Shown: positions 46,525 through 55,729 of the stretch, piece by piece
How positions within the stretch are numbered: position 1 is the stretch's first letter
Layout of the letters: each line of letters starts with the position of its first letter
NCBI RefSeq assembly: GCF_003697165.2
Contig: NZ_CP033092.2
Coordinates: 2,790,001-2,854,000 of the forward strand
Length of the DNA: 64,000 bases
Reading direction: 5' to 3'
From: Escherichia coli DSM 30083 = JCM 1649 = ATCC 11775
GTDB taxonomy: Bacteria > Pseudomonadota > Gammaproteobacteria > Enterobacterales > Enterobacteriaceae
Notes under the pieces: model-generated
Seen by the model: the letters and a program-made list of their open reading frames with translations, nothing else
Told to the model about the DNA's origin: nothing
The model's database searches: none
Position numbers and translations under genes: made by a program

Positions 46525-47378
46525 TGGCATTATTACTGGAGCCACTGCAGTTCACCTTTATGAGTCACGCACTGCTGATTTCACTGGTAGTTTCCATACC
46601 CTGTGCGCTGCTGTCGGTCTTTCTGGTCCTGAAAGGTTGGGCACTGATGGGTGACGCGATGAGTCATGCGGTTTTTCCTGGAATCGTGCTTGCCTGGATT
46701 CTGGGGTTACCTTTGGCTACAGGGGCATTCGTCGCCGGAGTATTCTGCGCGGTGGCGACGGGATACCTGAAAGACAACAGCCGAATCAAGCAAGATACAG
46801 TGATGGGGATTGTTTTTTCTGGCATGTTTGCCGCAGGTCTGATCTTGTATATTGCAGTCAAACCAGACGTACATCTTGACCATATTCTTTTCGGCGACAT
46901 GCTCGGGATAACCATCGGCGATATAATCCAGACGATGATTATTGCCGGGCTGGTTACACTTGTTATTAGCGTAAAATGGCGGGATTTTTTGCTGTTCAGC
47001 TTTGATTATCAACAGGCGCAGGTAAGCGGTTTGCATACGAGATGGCTGCATTATGGGCTGCTGTGCATGGTCTCTCTGACCATTGTGGCGACGCTGAAAG
47101 CGGTAGGTATCATTCTCTCCATTTCTCTGCTCATTGCGCCTGGCGCCATTGCGGTACTCCTGACACAACGCTTTCATATTGCGCTCCTACTGGCGACTGG
47201 CATATCGGTAATAGTGTCAATGACTGGTGTCTGGTTGTCCTTTTTTATCGACAGCGCACCAGCTCCGACGATTGTCGTCTTATTCGCGGTTTTGTTCATC
47301 ATGACGTTTGCCGTTACCAGCATCAACGCACGCAAAAAGGGAAACTCCCATACACAGGATCTGTTATCACCCAATTAG
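46521..47378 (+). CDS. sitD: Mn2+/Fe2+ ABC transporter permease SitD
   Basis: This second ABC-3 permease of 285 residues is paralogous to SitC: GWALMGDAMSHAVFPGIVLAW aligns with the same SitC segment, and VGIILSISLLIAPGAIAVLL with the later one. It overlaps sitC by 4 bases and is the last gene of sitABCD. Nearby GCAACGG...CCGTTGC (47426-47450) could fold at the end of the transcript, without a clear T-run. Convergent phage genes follow. Confidence 0.95.
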   Translation: MMALLLEPLQFTFMSHALLISLVVSIPCALLSVFLVLKGWALMGDAMSHAVFPGIVLAWILGLPLATGAFVAGVFCAVATGYLKDNSRIKQDTVMGIVFSGMFAAGLILYIAVKPDVHLDHILFGDMLGITIGDIIQTMIIAGLVTLVISVKWRDFLLFSFDYQQAQVSGLHTRWLHYGLLCMVSLTIVATLKAVGIILSISLLIAPGAIAVLLTQRFHIALLLATGISVIVSMTGVWLSFFIDSAPAPTIVVLFAVLFIMTFAVTSINARKKGNSHTQDLLSPN

Positions 47379-47469
47379 CACAACATCCGAGGACAGCAAC
47401 ACCCGATACTTTTTCCTGGCTTCCAGCAACGGGGTTTCTTCCTCCGTTGCATATACAGCTCACCTTTTT

Positions 47470-47763
47470 TCACCCACGATTAACCAACAGCCAGACCAGC
47501 AGACACGCCACCACCGGCACAGCAAAATCCATCAGGCTTGCCACATCCCAAGCTCGCGGATCAAAACCGCCCCACCACGGCATATTCATTCGCTTGCCAT
47601 GCCCGAACATTTCAATCCAGCGATATTCTGCCTGGGTATGTTCACGCGCAATGAAGAACGTACAACCGGCTATCGCTCCGTAAGCCCAGTTTCCGGTAAA
47701 AAGACCAACCAGTATCTGCGCAGCCACAGCACAAAGCGCATGAAGTAAGGGGCTTATATCCAT
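47470..47763 (-). CDS. Small phage membrane protein downstream of the tail fibre
   Basis: This 97-residue protein has two to three hydrophobic stretches: LLHALCAVAAQILVGLFTG, a middle GAIAGCTFF, and VASLMDFAVPVVACLLVWLLV at the end. Between them lies a Trp-rich loop (RWIEMF, MPWWGGFDPRAW). I recognise this type from lambdoid prophages but not its function. It is the last gene of the late operon as seen here, 12 bases after the preceding gene. An adsorption- or lysis-related membrane role is possible but unproven. Confidence 0.7.
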   Translation of the reverse strand: MDISPLLHALCAVAAQILVGLFTGNWAYGAIAGCTFFIAREHTQAEYRWIEMFGHGKRMNMPWWGGFDPRAWDVASLMDFAVPVVACLLVWLLVNRG

Positions 47764-47775
47764 TATTTCCTCCTT

Positions 47776-48054
47776 TCAGCTCCATTCCCGAAGCGGTGTT
47801 TCCAGCTCCACGACATAATCAGAGAATACAGAAACATCAAACAAGTCATCAAGAATGCGAATGTTGACAAAATAACCGTCATTCCGGACACAGACAGGTT
47901 CTCCCTCTTCTGTTACCCCTGTTTCTGTGTAGGTGAAACCAATTTCATCGACTAACAGTTTATTCTGGAGGTCTTCATCCTCCTCCCAGTCAAGAGATGA
48001 CAGGAAGGCCTTAAACTGCAGTTTGTCATGAAACTTCAAAGTTAAATCTTTCAT
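47776..48054 (-). CDS. Small acidic phage protein after the tail fibre gene
   Basis: This 92-residue acidic protein (SLDWEEDEDLQNKLLVDEIG, YFVNIRILDDLFDVSVFSD) overlaps the tail-fibre stop by 4 bases (ATGA), so it is translated with it. It takes the place where lambda-like phages carry a tail-fibre assembly (tfa) gene, but it does not look like Tfa. It may be a fibre chaperone or accessory protein (inference). Confidence 0.7.
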   Translation of the reverse strand: MKDLTLKFHDKLQFKAFLSSLDWEEDEDLQNKLLVDEIGFTYTETGVTEEGEPVCVRNDGYFVNIRILDDLFDVSVFSDYVVELETPLREWS

Positions 48055-50111
48055 ACGACCTCTTTTAATTGCCTGTCATTTAATTCTTTATGCCATATGC
48101 GGAAATTGCGAATATGGCCAAACAGATGTCGTTCTCCAGTATTCGTCTGCCCTCCAAATCGGATATTTTTATCAGCGGTCACACCATTATATTCACAATA
48201 AACTTCATTAACCGCTTTACCATTTGTCACCACATGAAAGTGACCATCAGCTTTTGCAATACATCCAAATGTGGTTTTCTCTGCAAATACATCTGTCGCT
48301 GCGCTATTAACATACAAGCCTGAAGGGTTTGACAGACTCATATATAACTTACCACTACCTCTGTTGATTGCTGCAATTGCTGATTGCCCGGTATTGGCTG
48401 CTGCTATATCCCACACGCGGGGTGCGGCGTTTGGTGCAATATCCCAGTTTTTATGAATCTCAAGTAAAAAAGTAAATGGTAACTTATAAAGATTATTTCT
48501 GGTGGGGATACTAACCAAATCACTGGCTCTTGTCGTTGCGCTGCCTCCTGAAATAATAAATGATGATACACACGGCCCATTCTCTACTTGTGGGGTGGCA
48601 AGATAAATATAGTCACCAGATACTGTTGCCCCACCCCGCTCAGGAGAATACTGTATCTGAGAGCCTATTTTTAACTCACCATCAATTGCCTGAATCGTTG
48701 CCTCTGCAAAAATCCAGCCTGTGGTCTTATCCTTCCTGACTCGTGCCGTAATTCTGCCGGCAGCCCCACCTGTCATATTAATTTCAAGCGTTTGCGTATC
48801 AATGTACGCATCGCCAAGAAAAGTTGTTGCACTACCATCATACTTATCAAACCGTATACGTAACCTTACCTGTCGTTCTGTTTTAAAACGGCATGAGGTT
48901 GTCACGTACTTGTTATCGCCTGAGACATCAACTGACTTTGTTGCAGCAATTGATGCCATATTAATAGCCGAAGTTTGCCCAACCAGAGAATCGTTGCAGA
49001 CAAACTTTCCATAAGTAAAACCAAAACTATCTGTCCCGGTTTCGGGCACATCCATGTTTGATGACTTCCCCCAGCTGGCTGGACTTTCCGAATTGAGCAT
49101 GTAGTTCGTTCTTTGTCCCTCAATAAGCAGGCCATCACACTCAAATCGCGGCTCATTAATTTCCGCCGTTTTCAGTTCGCCAGATTTGTTGATATATGTT
49201 GCCGTTGATGCGCGACTGAAATTAACCTGTTTATCACTGGCGACCTGAACCACATCGTCACCAATAGCTATTTTTTTATAGCCCGGAGAAAAACCCGCAA
49301 TCATATCCAGTGAATCGTTAAACGGTATCCACACATCAGGCAGCGGCGGCACTATATTCGCATAGGGCTCTGCAGTCACTTCCGCTGCGACTTCTGCGCG
49401 GTCTGCCGCCTTTTCAGCCCGTGTCGCTGCCGACAGAGCCTCATCCTTTTTCTGCCCGGCCTTTGTTGCGTCTGCTGCGGCCTCCCGCGCTTTTGTGGTG
49501 GCGACTCCGGCATTTTCAGCGGCTGACTCTGCATTACGGCGGGAAGCCTCTTCACTGTCTGCGGAGGCTTCTTCTGACGCACGGGCATTTGTCTCTGAAC
49601 GTTCTGCCGCTGTTGCTGCGTTTTGTGCGGCTGTTTTTGAAGAAGCTGCCGCTTTCGCGCTGTTACCTGCATTCGTCTCTGATGTTTTCGCCGCATTCCT
49701 GGACGATGCCGCTGCTGTTTCTGATTTCTTTGCTGCCGCTGCGCTCTGAGAGGCGGCTTCAGCGTTGCGTGCCACCTCTTCCACCATCTTTTCAAAACGA
49801 TACAGTGCCTCCGGACGAACATCATCTTCTGTTGCAGCGCCCAGAAAATCATTCAATGTCCCCGGCTTAGAATCCTCATACACGGTGATGGCCCCGGCAT
49901 GTGAAGGCGGAAAACCTTCAACCAGCAGGATAACGCTGTACTGGCCATACTCGACATCCATGCTGTAACGTCCGGCTTCATCCGGATTTTCTGAGGCCAC
50001 CGTGTTCACCACAACCGTGGTGCTGTTACGTTTTGCTTTGAGCTGAATGGTGCAGTTCTGTATCGGTTTTCCTGCACCGTCTTTCAGCACGCCTGAAATC
50101 TGTACTGCCAT
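48051..50111 (-). CDS. stf: Side tail fibre, lambda Stf-like stem with a lectin-like tip
   Basis: The 686-residue protein is mosaic. Residues 1-140 match the lambda Stf N-terminus, which attaches to the tail (GKPIQNCTIQLKAKRNSTT, GRYSMDVEYGQYSVIL, GFPPSHAGAITVYED). Residues 140-255 are an Ala-rich coiled coil built of A/S/E/K repeats. From about residue 262 (PLPDVWIPFNDSLDM) the tip is unrelated to Stf and ends in a concanavalin/laminin-G-like domain with GHIRNFRIWHKEL. The tip should decide the host receptor. The start ATG 50111 follows GGAG; a GTG two codons earlier is possible. Confidence 0.88.
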   Translation of the reverse strand: MAVQISGVLKDGAGKPIQNCTIQLKAKRNSTTVVVNTVASENPDEAGRYSMDVEYGQYSVILLVEGFPPSHAGAITVYEDSKPGTLNDFLGAATEDDVRPEALYRFEKMVEEVARNAEAASQSAAAAKKSETAAASSRNAAKTSETNAGNSAKAAASSKTAAQNAATAAERSETNARASEEASADSEEASRRNAESAAENAGVATTKAREAAADATKAGQKKDEALSAATRAEKAADRAEVAAEVTAEPYANIVPPLPDVWIPFNDSLDMIAGFSPGYKKIAIGDDVVQVASDKQVNFSRASTATYINKSGELKTAEINEPRFECDGLLIEGQRTNYMLNSESPASWGKSSNMDVPETGTDSFGFTYGKFVCNDSLVGQTSAINMASIAATKSVDVSGDNKYVTTSCRFKTERQVRLRIRFDKYDGSATTFLGDAYIDTQTLEINMTGGAAGRITARVRKDKTTGWIFAEATIQAIDGELKIGSQIQYSPERGGATVSGDYIYLATPQVENGPCVSSFIISGGSATTRASDLVSIPTRNNLYKLPFTFLLEIHKNWDIAPNAAPRVWDIAAANTGQSAIAAINRGSGKLYMSLSNPSGLYVNSAATDVFAEKTTFGCIAKADGHFHVVTNGKAVNEVYCEYNGVTADKNIRFGGQTNTGERHLFGHIRNFRIWHKELNDRQLKEVV

Positions 50112-50126
50112 ATTCACTCCACAAAT

Positions 50127-50150
50127 AAAAAAGGCGCCATTTCTGGCGCC
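50127..50150 (-). terminator. Terminator between J and the tail fibre gene
   Basis: On the minus strand GGCGCC-AGAAAT-GGCGCC is followed by six T residues. It lies 20 bases after the J stop codon and would reduce fibre expression relative to J. Confidence 0.8.
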
Positions 50151-50169
50151 CGTATCTGGGTTATAAAAT

Positions 50170-53100
50170 TCAACTGATACTGATACCGGCTGTAGATTTC
50201 TTCATCACAACAACAAGAAGGTCGCTGATACTGGTCGTTGGCGTCCAGTTATTAGCACCATATGAAGAAACATTGAAAGTCAGGGTGACATGGCCGTGTC
50301 CGGCAGGCATATCAATGACTGATGAAAATACCCTGCTGACATCCGTCGCGGGTTGCTGAAAGATTTCCTGTCCGTTCTTCAGTACCTGCAGCTTACAGGT
50401 TGAATACCAGTATGACTGTTGGTTGTTGCTGTTGAAGTTTTCATGCTTACCCCCACGAAACAGAACGGGGGGGACTACTATCTGACGGTCAAAAGCCTGG
50501 TCATCGTACACAGTGACCGTTATTGTACCGCTGGCATAACTGCCATTTCTCGGAAAGGCTTTTCCCACCGTTTTGACAATATCACCTTCAATCTGGTTAG
50601 CTGACAGTTTTCCCAGAATCCGACAGTTCTGATTAATCGTGACGTTGTTGAGCGTCCCGGAGTTCGCGTTCACGTTACCGCTGATATCCGCATTTTTCGC
50701 AGAAAGTCGACCATCAGGTGTCAGTGAAAACGTTGGGGGATTGCCACCGCTGGTAATGGTGGGAGCCGTCAGATATTTCAGGAACACTTCGTTCATGAAT
50801 ATCTGATCGCCCTGCCCAACAAACATCGGCTTTGTGTTGCCATTCGCAGGATTAATCATCGCAATCCTGTCCGCCGCCAGCAGCACCTGACTCTGCATAC
50901 CGTCAGGAGTATTCTCAACACCGGCACCAATACCCGCGATATAAAGGCGTCCGTCCTGCATCTGCTGCAGCTTCACAGCCCACATGCTGTTCAGGTTATT
51001 ATTTGTATCAACCTGAACCTTCTGTATCTGCTGGATCGCTGCACTCTGGTCTTCCAGTTTCTTATTGACGGTCTGCGTGATTTCATTGCTGACACCCGTA
51101 ATGGACGTCCTGATTTCAGCCAGGTCAGGCGCAAGCTGACCGTTATCAATCTGCGTCCACAACTCCTGAGCCAGATGGGTTTTCCCTATCTCTCCTTTGA
51201 AAAAATTCAGATAGCCGGATGCATCATCACTCGGCTGGCCAACAGCCTCCACAAATGCCGATTTGCCAACGGTGTTCACACTGCGGATGTAAAAATAATA
51301 ATCATGGCCCGGTTTGATATTGATACTGGCGGCTATCCAGTACAGCGCCGTGCCAAGATAGCGTGCTGTGGTTTCAACCTGCCTGATATCCGCAATCCGC
51401 TTTTCCGAGAACCAGAACTCAAACTGTACCGTCGGATCATAAACCGCAAGATGCGGCGTGGCGGTTATCTGAAAATACCCCGGTGTCAGCTCAATCTGCG
51501 ACGGCGCTGCCGGTGCGGCAATCCGGAACGATACCGATGCCGGATCGCCCTGCTGCCCCCACGCATTTACCGCCCGGACTGTCAGCCTGTAGTTCCCCAG
51601 CGCCAGTTGCCTGAAGCGGTATGTGGTTTCCGTCGTCCGGGCCGTGCTGACCAGCCGCTCACTGCCGTCATCCGCTGCCACGGTCAGGCGAAGCATAAAG
51701 CTCACCCCCTTCACCACCTTCGGCGTGTCCCAGCGCGCCAGCACCTGATATTCCCCGCTGTCTGCGGTGACTTCGGCAGTCAGGTGCTGCACCGCTGGCG
51801 GCGTGACACCATTCACCGTGCCGCTCTGGTCGCCGTCAAAGTGCGCCCCGTTATCCACGATGGCCTCTTTTTCCGGTACATGCTGCACGGCAGTGATGGC
51901 ATACGTGCCGTCATCGTTCTCACGGATACTCACACAGCGGAACAGGCGCTGGCGCAACGTTGGCAACTTCAGCCCCCACACGCTGTATTCTGCAACGCCG
52001 TCAGGAACACGGCTCACTTTTACCTTCACGCCGTCGGTGACGGACTGGACCTCCACGCTGACCGGATTCCCCTGTCCGTCAGCCAGGCTTATCAGCGTGG
52101 TGCCGGAGGATGGCAGCGTGATTTCACGGTCGAGCGTCAGTGTCCGCGTCTGGTTGTTCACCGCCAGCACGCGCCCGCCGATGCTGATCCCCGCATAGTC
52201 ATCATCACAGATTTCAATGACATCGCCCGGTACATGGCGAAGCCCTTCTGCACCCACGCTGAAGTCCACGGTCTGCGTTTCCAGCAGCTCCGTTTTAATC
52301 AGCCACAGCCCGGCGCGGTGTGCCTGCCCCCGGCTGGTACAGCCAAAGGCATCCATCTTCGTGACGTTACGACCGTAACGGGCAATGGCCTGCGTGTCCT
52401 CCACAAGCTCTGTCGCCGTCTCCCAGCCGTTATCCGGGTCAATCCAGTTCACCTCAACGGCATTATGGCGGTCTTTCAGGGCGCTGAAGCTGTAGCGGAA
52501 CGGCGCGCCATCATCCGGCATCACCACATTACTGCGGTTATAGGTCCACACCTTATCCGACGGTCGGTCCTGCACGAATGTCAGCGTCTGCCCGTTCCAT
52601 ACCGGCATACAGCGCATCGCCGAGCAAAAATCACTGAGCACATCCCACGCCTTGCGCTGTGTGGTCAGGTACGCATTACAGGTGATGCGCGGCTCCGTGC
52701 CGCCAAAGCCGTCCGGCACTGACTGGTCGCAATTCTGGCCGATGACATACAGCGCCCATTTATCCACATCTGCCGCACCAAGACGTTTCCCCATGCCGTA
52801 GCGCGGATGGGTCAGCATATCCCACAGACACCAGGCCATGTTGTTGCTGTATGCTGGCTTAAACGTTCCGTCCCAGATACCGCTGTATTGCCGCGTCTGC
52901 GGGTTATAGTTCGACGGCACCTGCAGAATGCGCCCGCGAAGATGATAATTACGGCTCACCTGCTGGCTGCCGAACTGCTCCGAGTCCACCTGTACGCCGA
53001 CCAGTGCCGTGTTCGGGTAGCACTGTTTCACATCGATGATTTCGGTGTATGACGACCAGAGCGTTTTGTTCTGCAACTGGTCTGTGGTGCTGTCCGGCGT

Positions 53101-53652
53101 CATCCTGCGCATCCGGATATTAAACGGGCGCGGCGGCAGGTTATCCACCACCACCGAGGCCAGATACTGCGACGTGGTTTTGCCCTTAATGGTGATGTCT
53201 TTTTCCGTCACCCAGCCACCGTTACGTTGAATCTGAACCAGCAGGCGGACTTCCGATGGATTCCTGTCCCCCTTTGAGGTGGTTTCCACCAGTGCCTGCA
53301 CGCCGAAAGTAAAACGCAGACGGTCAATGTTTGCCGACGTGATGGTCCGGGTGATCGGCGTGTCATATTTCACTTCTGTACCGAGCACCGTCTCGGAGCC
53401 GGAGGATTCAAATCCCTCCGGCGGAGTCTGCTCCTGCTCACCGGCCCGGAACACCACCGTGACGCCGAATATATTGGTATTCCCCTCACTGTCCAGCACC
53501 GGCGTACTGTTCAGCAGCACGCTTTTTAATCCATCCACCGGACCTTCAACCGGCCCTTCGCTGATGGCGTCTATCACGCTCAGCATCTGGGATGATTTCA
53601 GGTTGTCCTTCGCTTCGCGCGGGGTATGCCCCTTACTGCTGCCTTTACCCAT
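50170..53652 (-). CDS. J: Tail tip / host specificity protein J
   Basis: J forms the central tail tip and contacts the receptor (LamB in lambda). The 1160-residue protein is close to lambda J (1132) through the first 850 residues: MGKGSSKGHTPREAKDNLKS start, CYPNTALVGVQVDSEQFGSQ, two fibronectin-type III-like domains. It differs in the last 300 residues, where the receptor-binding end is. A coiled segment, QTVNKKLEDQSAAIQQIQKVQ, replaces the lambda sequence. A different receptor than lambda is likely. The lom gene that follows J in lambda is absent. Confidence 0.96.
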   Translation of the reverse strand: MGKGSSKGHTPREAKDNLKSSQMLSVIDAISEGPVEGPVDGLKSVLLNSTPVLDSEGNTNIFGVTVVFRAGEQEQTPPEGFESSGSETVLGTEVKYDTPITRTITSANIDRLRFTFGVQALVETTSKGDRNPSEVRLLVQIQRNGGWVTEKDITIKGKTTSQYLASVVVDNLPPRPFNIRMRRMTPDSTTDQLQNKTLWSSYTEIIDVKQCYPNTALVGVQVDSEQFGSQQVSRNYHLRGRILQVPSNYNPQTRQYSGIWDGTFKPAYSNNMAWCLWDMLTHPRYGMGKRLGAADVDKWALYVIGQNCDQSVPDGFGGTEPRITCNAYLTTQRKAWDVLSDFCSAMRCMPVWNGQTLTFVQDRPSDKVWTYNRSNVVMPDDGAPFRYSFSALKDRHNAVEVNWIDPDNGWETATELVEDTQAIARYGRNVTKMDAFGCTSRGQAHRAGLWLIKTELLETQTVDFSVGAEGLRHVPGDVIEICDDDYAGISIGGRVLAVNNQTRTLTLDREITLPSSGTTLISLADGQGNPVSVEVQSVTDGVKVKVSRVPDGVAEYSVWGLKLPTLRQRLFRCVSIRENDDGTYAITAVQHVPEKEAIVDNGAHFDGDQSGTVNGVTPPAVQHLTAEVTADSGEYQVLARWDTPKVVKGVSFMLRLTVAADDGSERLVSTARTTETTYRFRQLALGNYRLTVRAVNAWGQQGDPASVSFRIAAPAAPSQIELTPGYFQITATPHLAVYDPTVQFEFWFSEKRIADIRQVETTARYLGTALYWIAASINIKPGHDYYFYIRSVNTVGKSAFVEAVGQPSDDASGYLNFFKGEIGKTHLAQELWTQIDNGQLAPDLAEIRTSITGVSNEITQTVNKKLEDQSAAIQQIQKVQVDTNNNLNSMWAVKLQQMQDGRLYIAGIGAGVENTPDGMQSQVLLAADRIAMINPANGNTKPMFVGQGDQIFMNEVFLKYLTAPTITSGGNPPTFSLTPDGRLSAKNADISGNVNANSGTLNNVTINQNCRILGKLSANQIEGDIVKTVGKAFPRNGSYASGTITVTVYDDQAFDRQIVVPPVLFRGGKHENFNSNNQQSYWYSTCKLQVLKNGQEIFQQPATDVSRVFSSVIDMPAGHGHVTLTFNVSSYGANNWTPTTSISDLLVVVMKKSTAGISIS

Positions 53653-53673
53653 TCCTCATGCTCCATAAACGAT

Positions 53674-53694
53674 AAAACCGCCCGGAGGCGGTTT
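53674..53694 (-). terminator. Hairpin between I and J
   Basis: On the minus strand AAACCGCC-TCC-GGGCGGTTTT is a short GC-rich hairpin with T residues, between the I stop and the J start. It may modulate expression within the late operon. Confidence 0.5.
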
Positions 53695-53712
53695 CACATA
53701 AAACATTTTGCA

Positions 53713-54384
53713 TCAGCGACCAATCACCACAACCTGACCACCATCCCCTTCGTCTGCCGTGCTGATCTCCTGAGAAACCACGCGTGACCCCACGCGCATT
53801 TCACCGTACAGAACCGGCAGAACATTGCCCTGGGCAACCATGTTATCCAGTGAGGAGAAATAGGTGTTCTGTTTGCCGTTATCCGTTGTCTGTGTACGGG
53901 GAGTTCTGGCTTTCGGTGCCAGCATCTGCGCCACACCACCGAGCACCATACTGGCACCGAGAGAAAACAGGATGCCGGTCATACCACCGGCCCCAATGGC
54001 TGCCCCCCATGCTGCAAGGGTGGCTCCGGCGGTAAAGAATGATCCGGCAATGGCGGCAGCCCCCAGGACAATCTGGAATACGCCACCTGACTTGGCCCCG
54101 GCGACTCTGGGAACAATATGAATCACAGCGCCATCAGGCAGAGTCTCATGTAACTGCGCCGTTAACCCGGACGTGCTGACGTCCCGCCCGGCAATCCGTA
54201 CCTGATACCAGCCGTCGCTCAGTTTCTGACGAAACACCGGGAGCTGTGTGGCCAGTGCGCGGATGGCTTCAGCCCCCGTTTTCACACGAAGGTCGATGCG
54301 GCGGCCAAATCGTTGTAAATCCCCGTAAAGGCAGATGCGCGCCATGCCCGGTGACGCCAGAGGGAGTGTGTGCGTCGCTGCCAT
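53713..54384 (-). CDS. I: Tail assembly protein I
   Basis: The 223-residue protein equals lambda gpI in length. It is needed for tail tip assembly, and its exact position in the tip is not certain. It has an N-terminal ubiquitin-like segment (GDLQRFGRRIDLRV...AIRALATQLPVFRQ) and a strongly hydrophobic, glycine-rich middle (GAAAIAGSFFTAGATLAAWGAAIGAG). It overlaps gene K by about 100 bases in another frame, as in lambda. Confidence 0.93.
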   Translation of the reverse strand: MAATHTLPLASPGMARICLYGDLQRFGRRIDLRVKTGAEAIRALATQLPVFRQKLSDGWYQVRIAGRDVSTSGLTAQLHETLPDGAVIHIVPRVAGAKSGGVFQIVLGAAAIAGSFFTAGATLAAWGAAIGAGGMTGILFSLGASMVLGGVAQMLAPKARTPRTQTTDNGKQNTYFSSLDNMVAQGNVLPVLYGEMRVGSRVVSQEISTADEGDGGQVVVIGR

Positions 54385-55025
54385 TTGTCGGTATACCTCT
54401 CTCGTTTACTCAGTTGTTCAGGAATATGGTGCAGCAGCTCGCCGTCACCACAGTAAATAGCGGCATGATTCGGCACCGATGAACCAAAGCAGCACAGCAG
54501 CACATCGCCCGGCTGCGCCGCTGACAACGGCACCTGATACAGCCCTGTGGCCTCCAGATTATCAAGATAGAGATTCTGGCCGTTACGCCACCAGTCATCC
54601 TCACGATGAAAGTCCGGCATCTCAATCCCCGCCAGATGGTAAGCGTCCCGGAACAGCGTGTAACAGTCCGTCACCCCGTGCTCAAAGCGCCGCCCGGTGA
54701 GATGCGGCACACAGCGGAACTTATGAATCGCCCCCCGGCAGACCAGCCACCACGGCAAATCACTCTGCACCTGCAGCCGCCGGTCGGCCTCACTCAGCCA
54801 GGGCAGACCACCGGGATGACTGTGGACCAGCGCCACAATCTCACCCTGCATCTCTGCCTGCAGCCAGTCCTCCGGAGCCATCCGGAAATACGCCTCCGGC
54901 TCACCGGAGATATTCACGCAGGGAAAATATCTTTCCCCCTCCGGCGCTCTCACCACGAAGCCGCACGACTCCGCTGGCGCACATCGCCGGGCATGCGCCA
55001 GAATCGCTGATTCTGTCTCTGTCAT
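54282..55025 (-). CDS. K: Tail assembly protein K, JAMM plus NlpC/P60 domains
   Basis: This 247-residue two-domain protein has an N-terminal JAB1/MPN-type metalloprotease-like domain, shown by the glutamate in SCGFVVRAPEGE and the HSHPGGLPWLSEAD motif. The C-terminal NlpC/P60 cysteine peptidase domain has the nucleophile in GVTDCYTLF and the His in SVPNHAAIYCG. It is needed for tail tip assembly and perhaps cell-wall passage. It begins 5 bases after the L stop. Confidence 0.94.
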   Translation of the reverse strand: MTETESAILAHARRCAPAESCGFVVRAPEGERYFPCVNISGEPEAYFRMAPEDWLQAEMQGEIVALVHSHPGGLPWLSEADRRLQVQSDLPWWLVCRGAIHKFRCVPHLTGRRFEHGVTDCYTLFRDAYHLAGIEMPDFHREDDWWRNGQNLYLDNLEATGLYQVPLSAAQPGDVLLCCFGSSVPNHAAIYCGDGELLHHIPEQLSKRERYTDKWQRRTHSLWRHRAWRASAFTGIYNDLAAASTFV

Positions 55026-55030
55026 GGGAT

Positions 55031-55729
55031 TTACTGCGAAAGTTTGTTAATGGAAAGGAAGCCGCCAAAGTTGCCGACGTTATTGCGAAACTTACAGCCG
55101 CTCAGGCATTTGCTGCATTTATCCTTCGTGATATCGGAAGTCGGCTGATCATATTCATCCGCGACCGCCGGACCGTGATAACCGCACTCATCACCGCGAT
55201 AGGTCCAGGTGCAGGTATTAGCCAGCATGATGCGCCCCGGAAAAACGGCACCATCCGTTTCCGTCGGTGTGGACAGTACAAAGGAGGCACTGACCGCACT
55301 CAGTTCGCTGCACTGCTCAATGCGCCAGCGGCTGATCACCTCCTGCTCCGGATCGGCGTCGCTGTTTCCGTTGACGAAGTTCACCGCATCCAGAAAACGG
55401 GCGTAAACCTTACGCCTGACCACCGTTCCGCCGACCAGACTCTGCAGATCTTCCACCATCCCGGTGACCATACCGTACAGGTTAGAAACCGTCAGCGTGG
55501 GGCGCGTACTGGTGCCTTTGCCATTCAGTTCAAAACTACTCCCCTGAATGGGATACGGCTGATACTGTCGCCCCTGCCAGGTGACCGGCTCACCTTTTTC
55601 GTTCTGCTCATTACAGAAAAAATAACGTTCTCCACCGACCTCTGTCAGATCGATTTCCCAGAGCACCACGCTGGCCGACTGCTCCGCACGGGTGCATTCA
55701 TTCAATGTTTCCTGCCGGATATCCTGCAT
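55031..55729 (-). CDS. L: Minor tail protein L
   Basis: This tail tip protein has 232 residues, the lambda length. The C-terminal cysteines (TCTWTYRGDECGYHG, DKCSKCLSGCKFRN) correspond to the iron-sulfur cluster domain reported for lambda gpL. N-terminal WEIDLTEVGGERYFFCNEQ is conserved. Its start overlaps the M stop by one base. Confidence 0.95.
   Translation of the reverse strand: MQDIRQETLNECTRAEQSASVVLWEIDLTEVGGERYFFCNEQNEKGEPVTWQGRQYQPYPIQGSSFELNGKGTSTRPTLTVSNLYGMVTGMVEDLQSLVGGTVVRRKVYARFLDAVNFVNGNSDADPEQEVISRWRIEQCSELSAVSASFVLSTPTETDGAVFPGRIMLANTCTWTYRGDECGYHGPAVADEYDQPTSDITKDKCSKCLSGCKFRNNVGNFGGFLSINKLSQ

Noticed and set aside
47042..47748. Overlapping plus-strand frames at the end of sitD
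   Set aside because: They are out-of-frame shadows of sitD and of the convergent phage genes.
51175..52722. 515-codon plus-strand frame opposite J
   Set aside because: Despite its length it is fully antisense to the conserved tail gene J and shows Arg/His/Pro-rich shadow composition.
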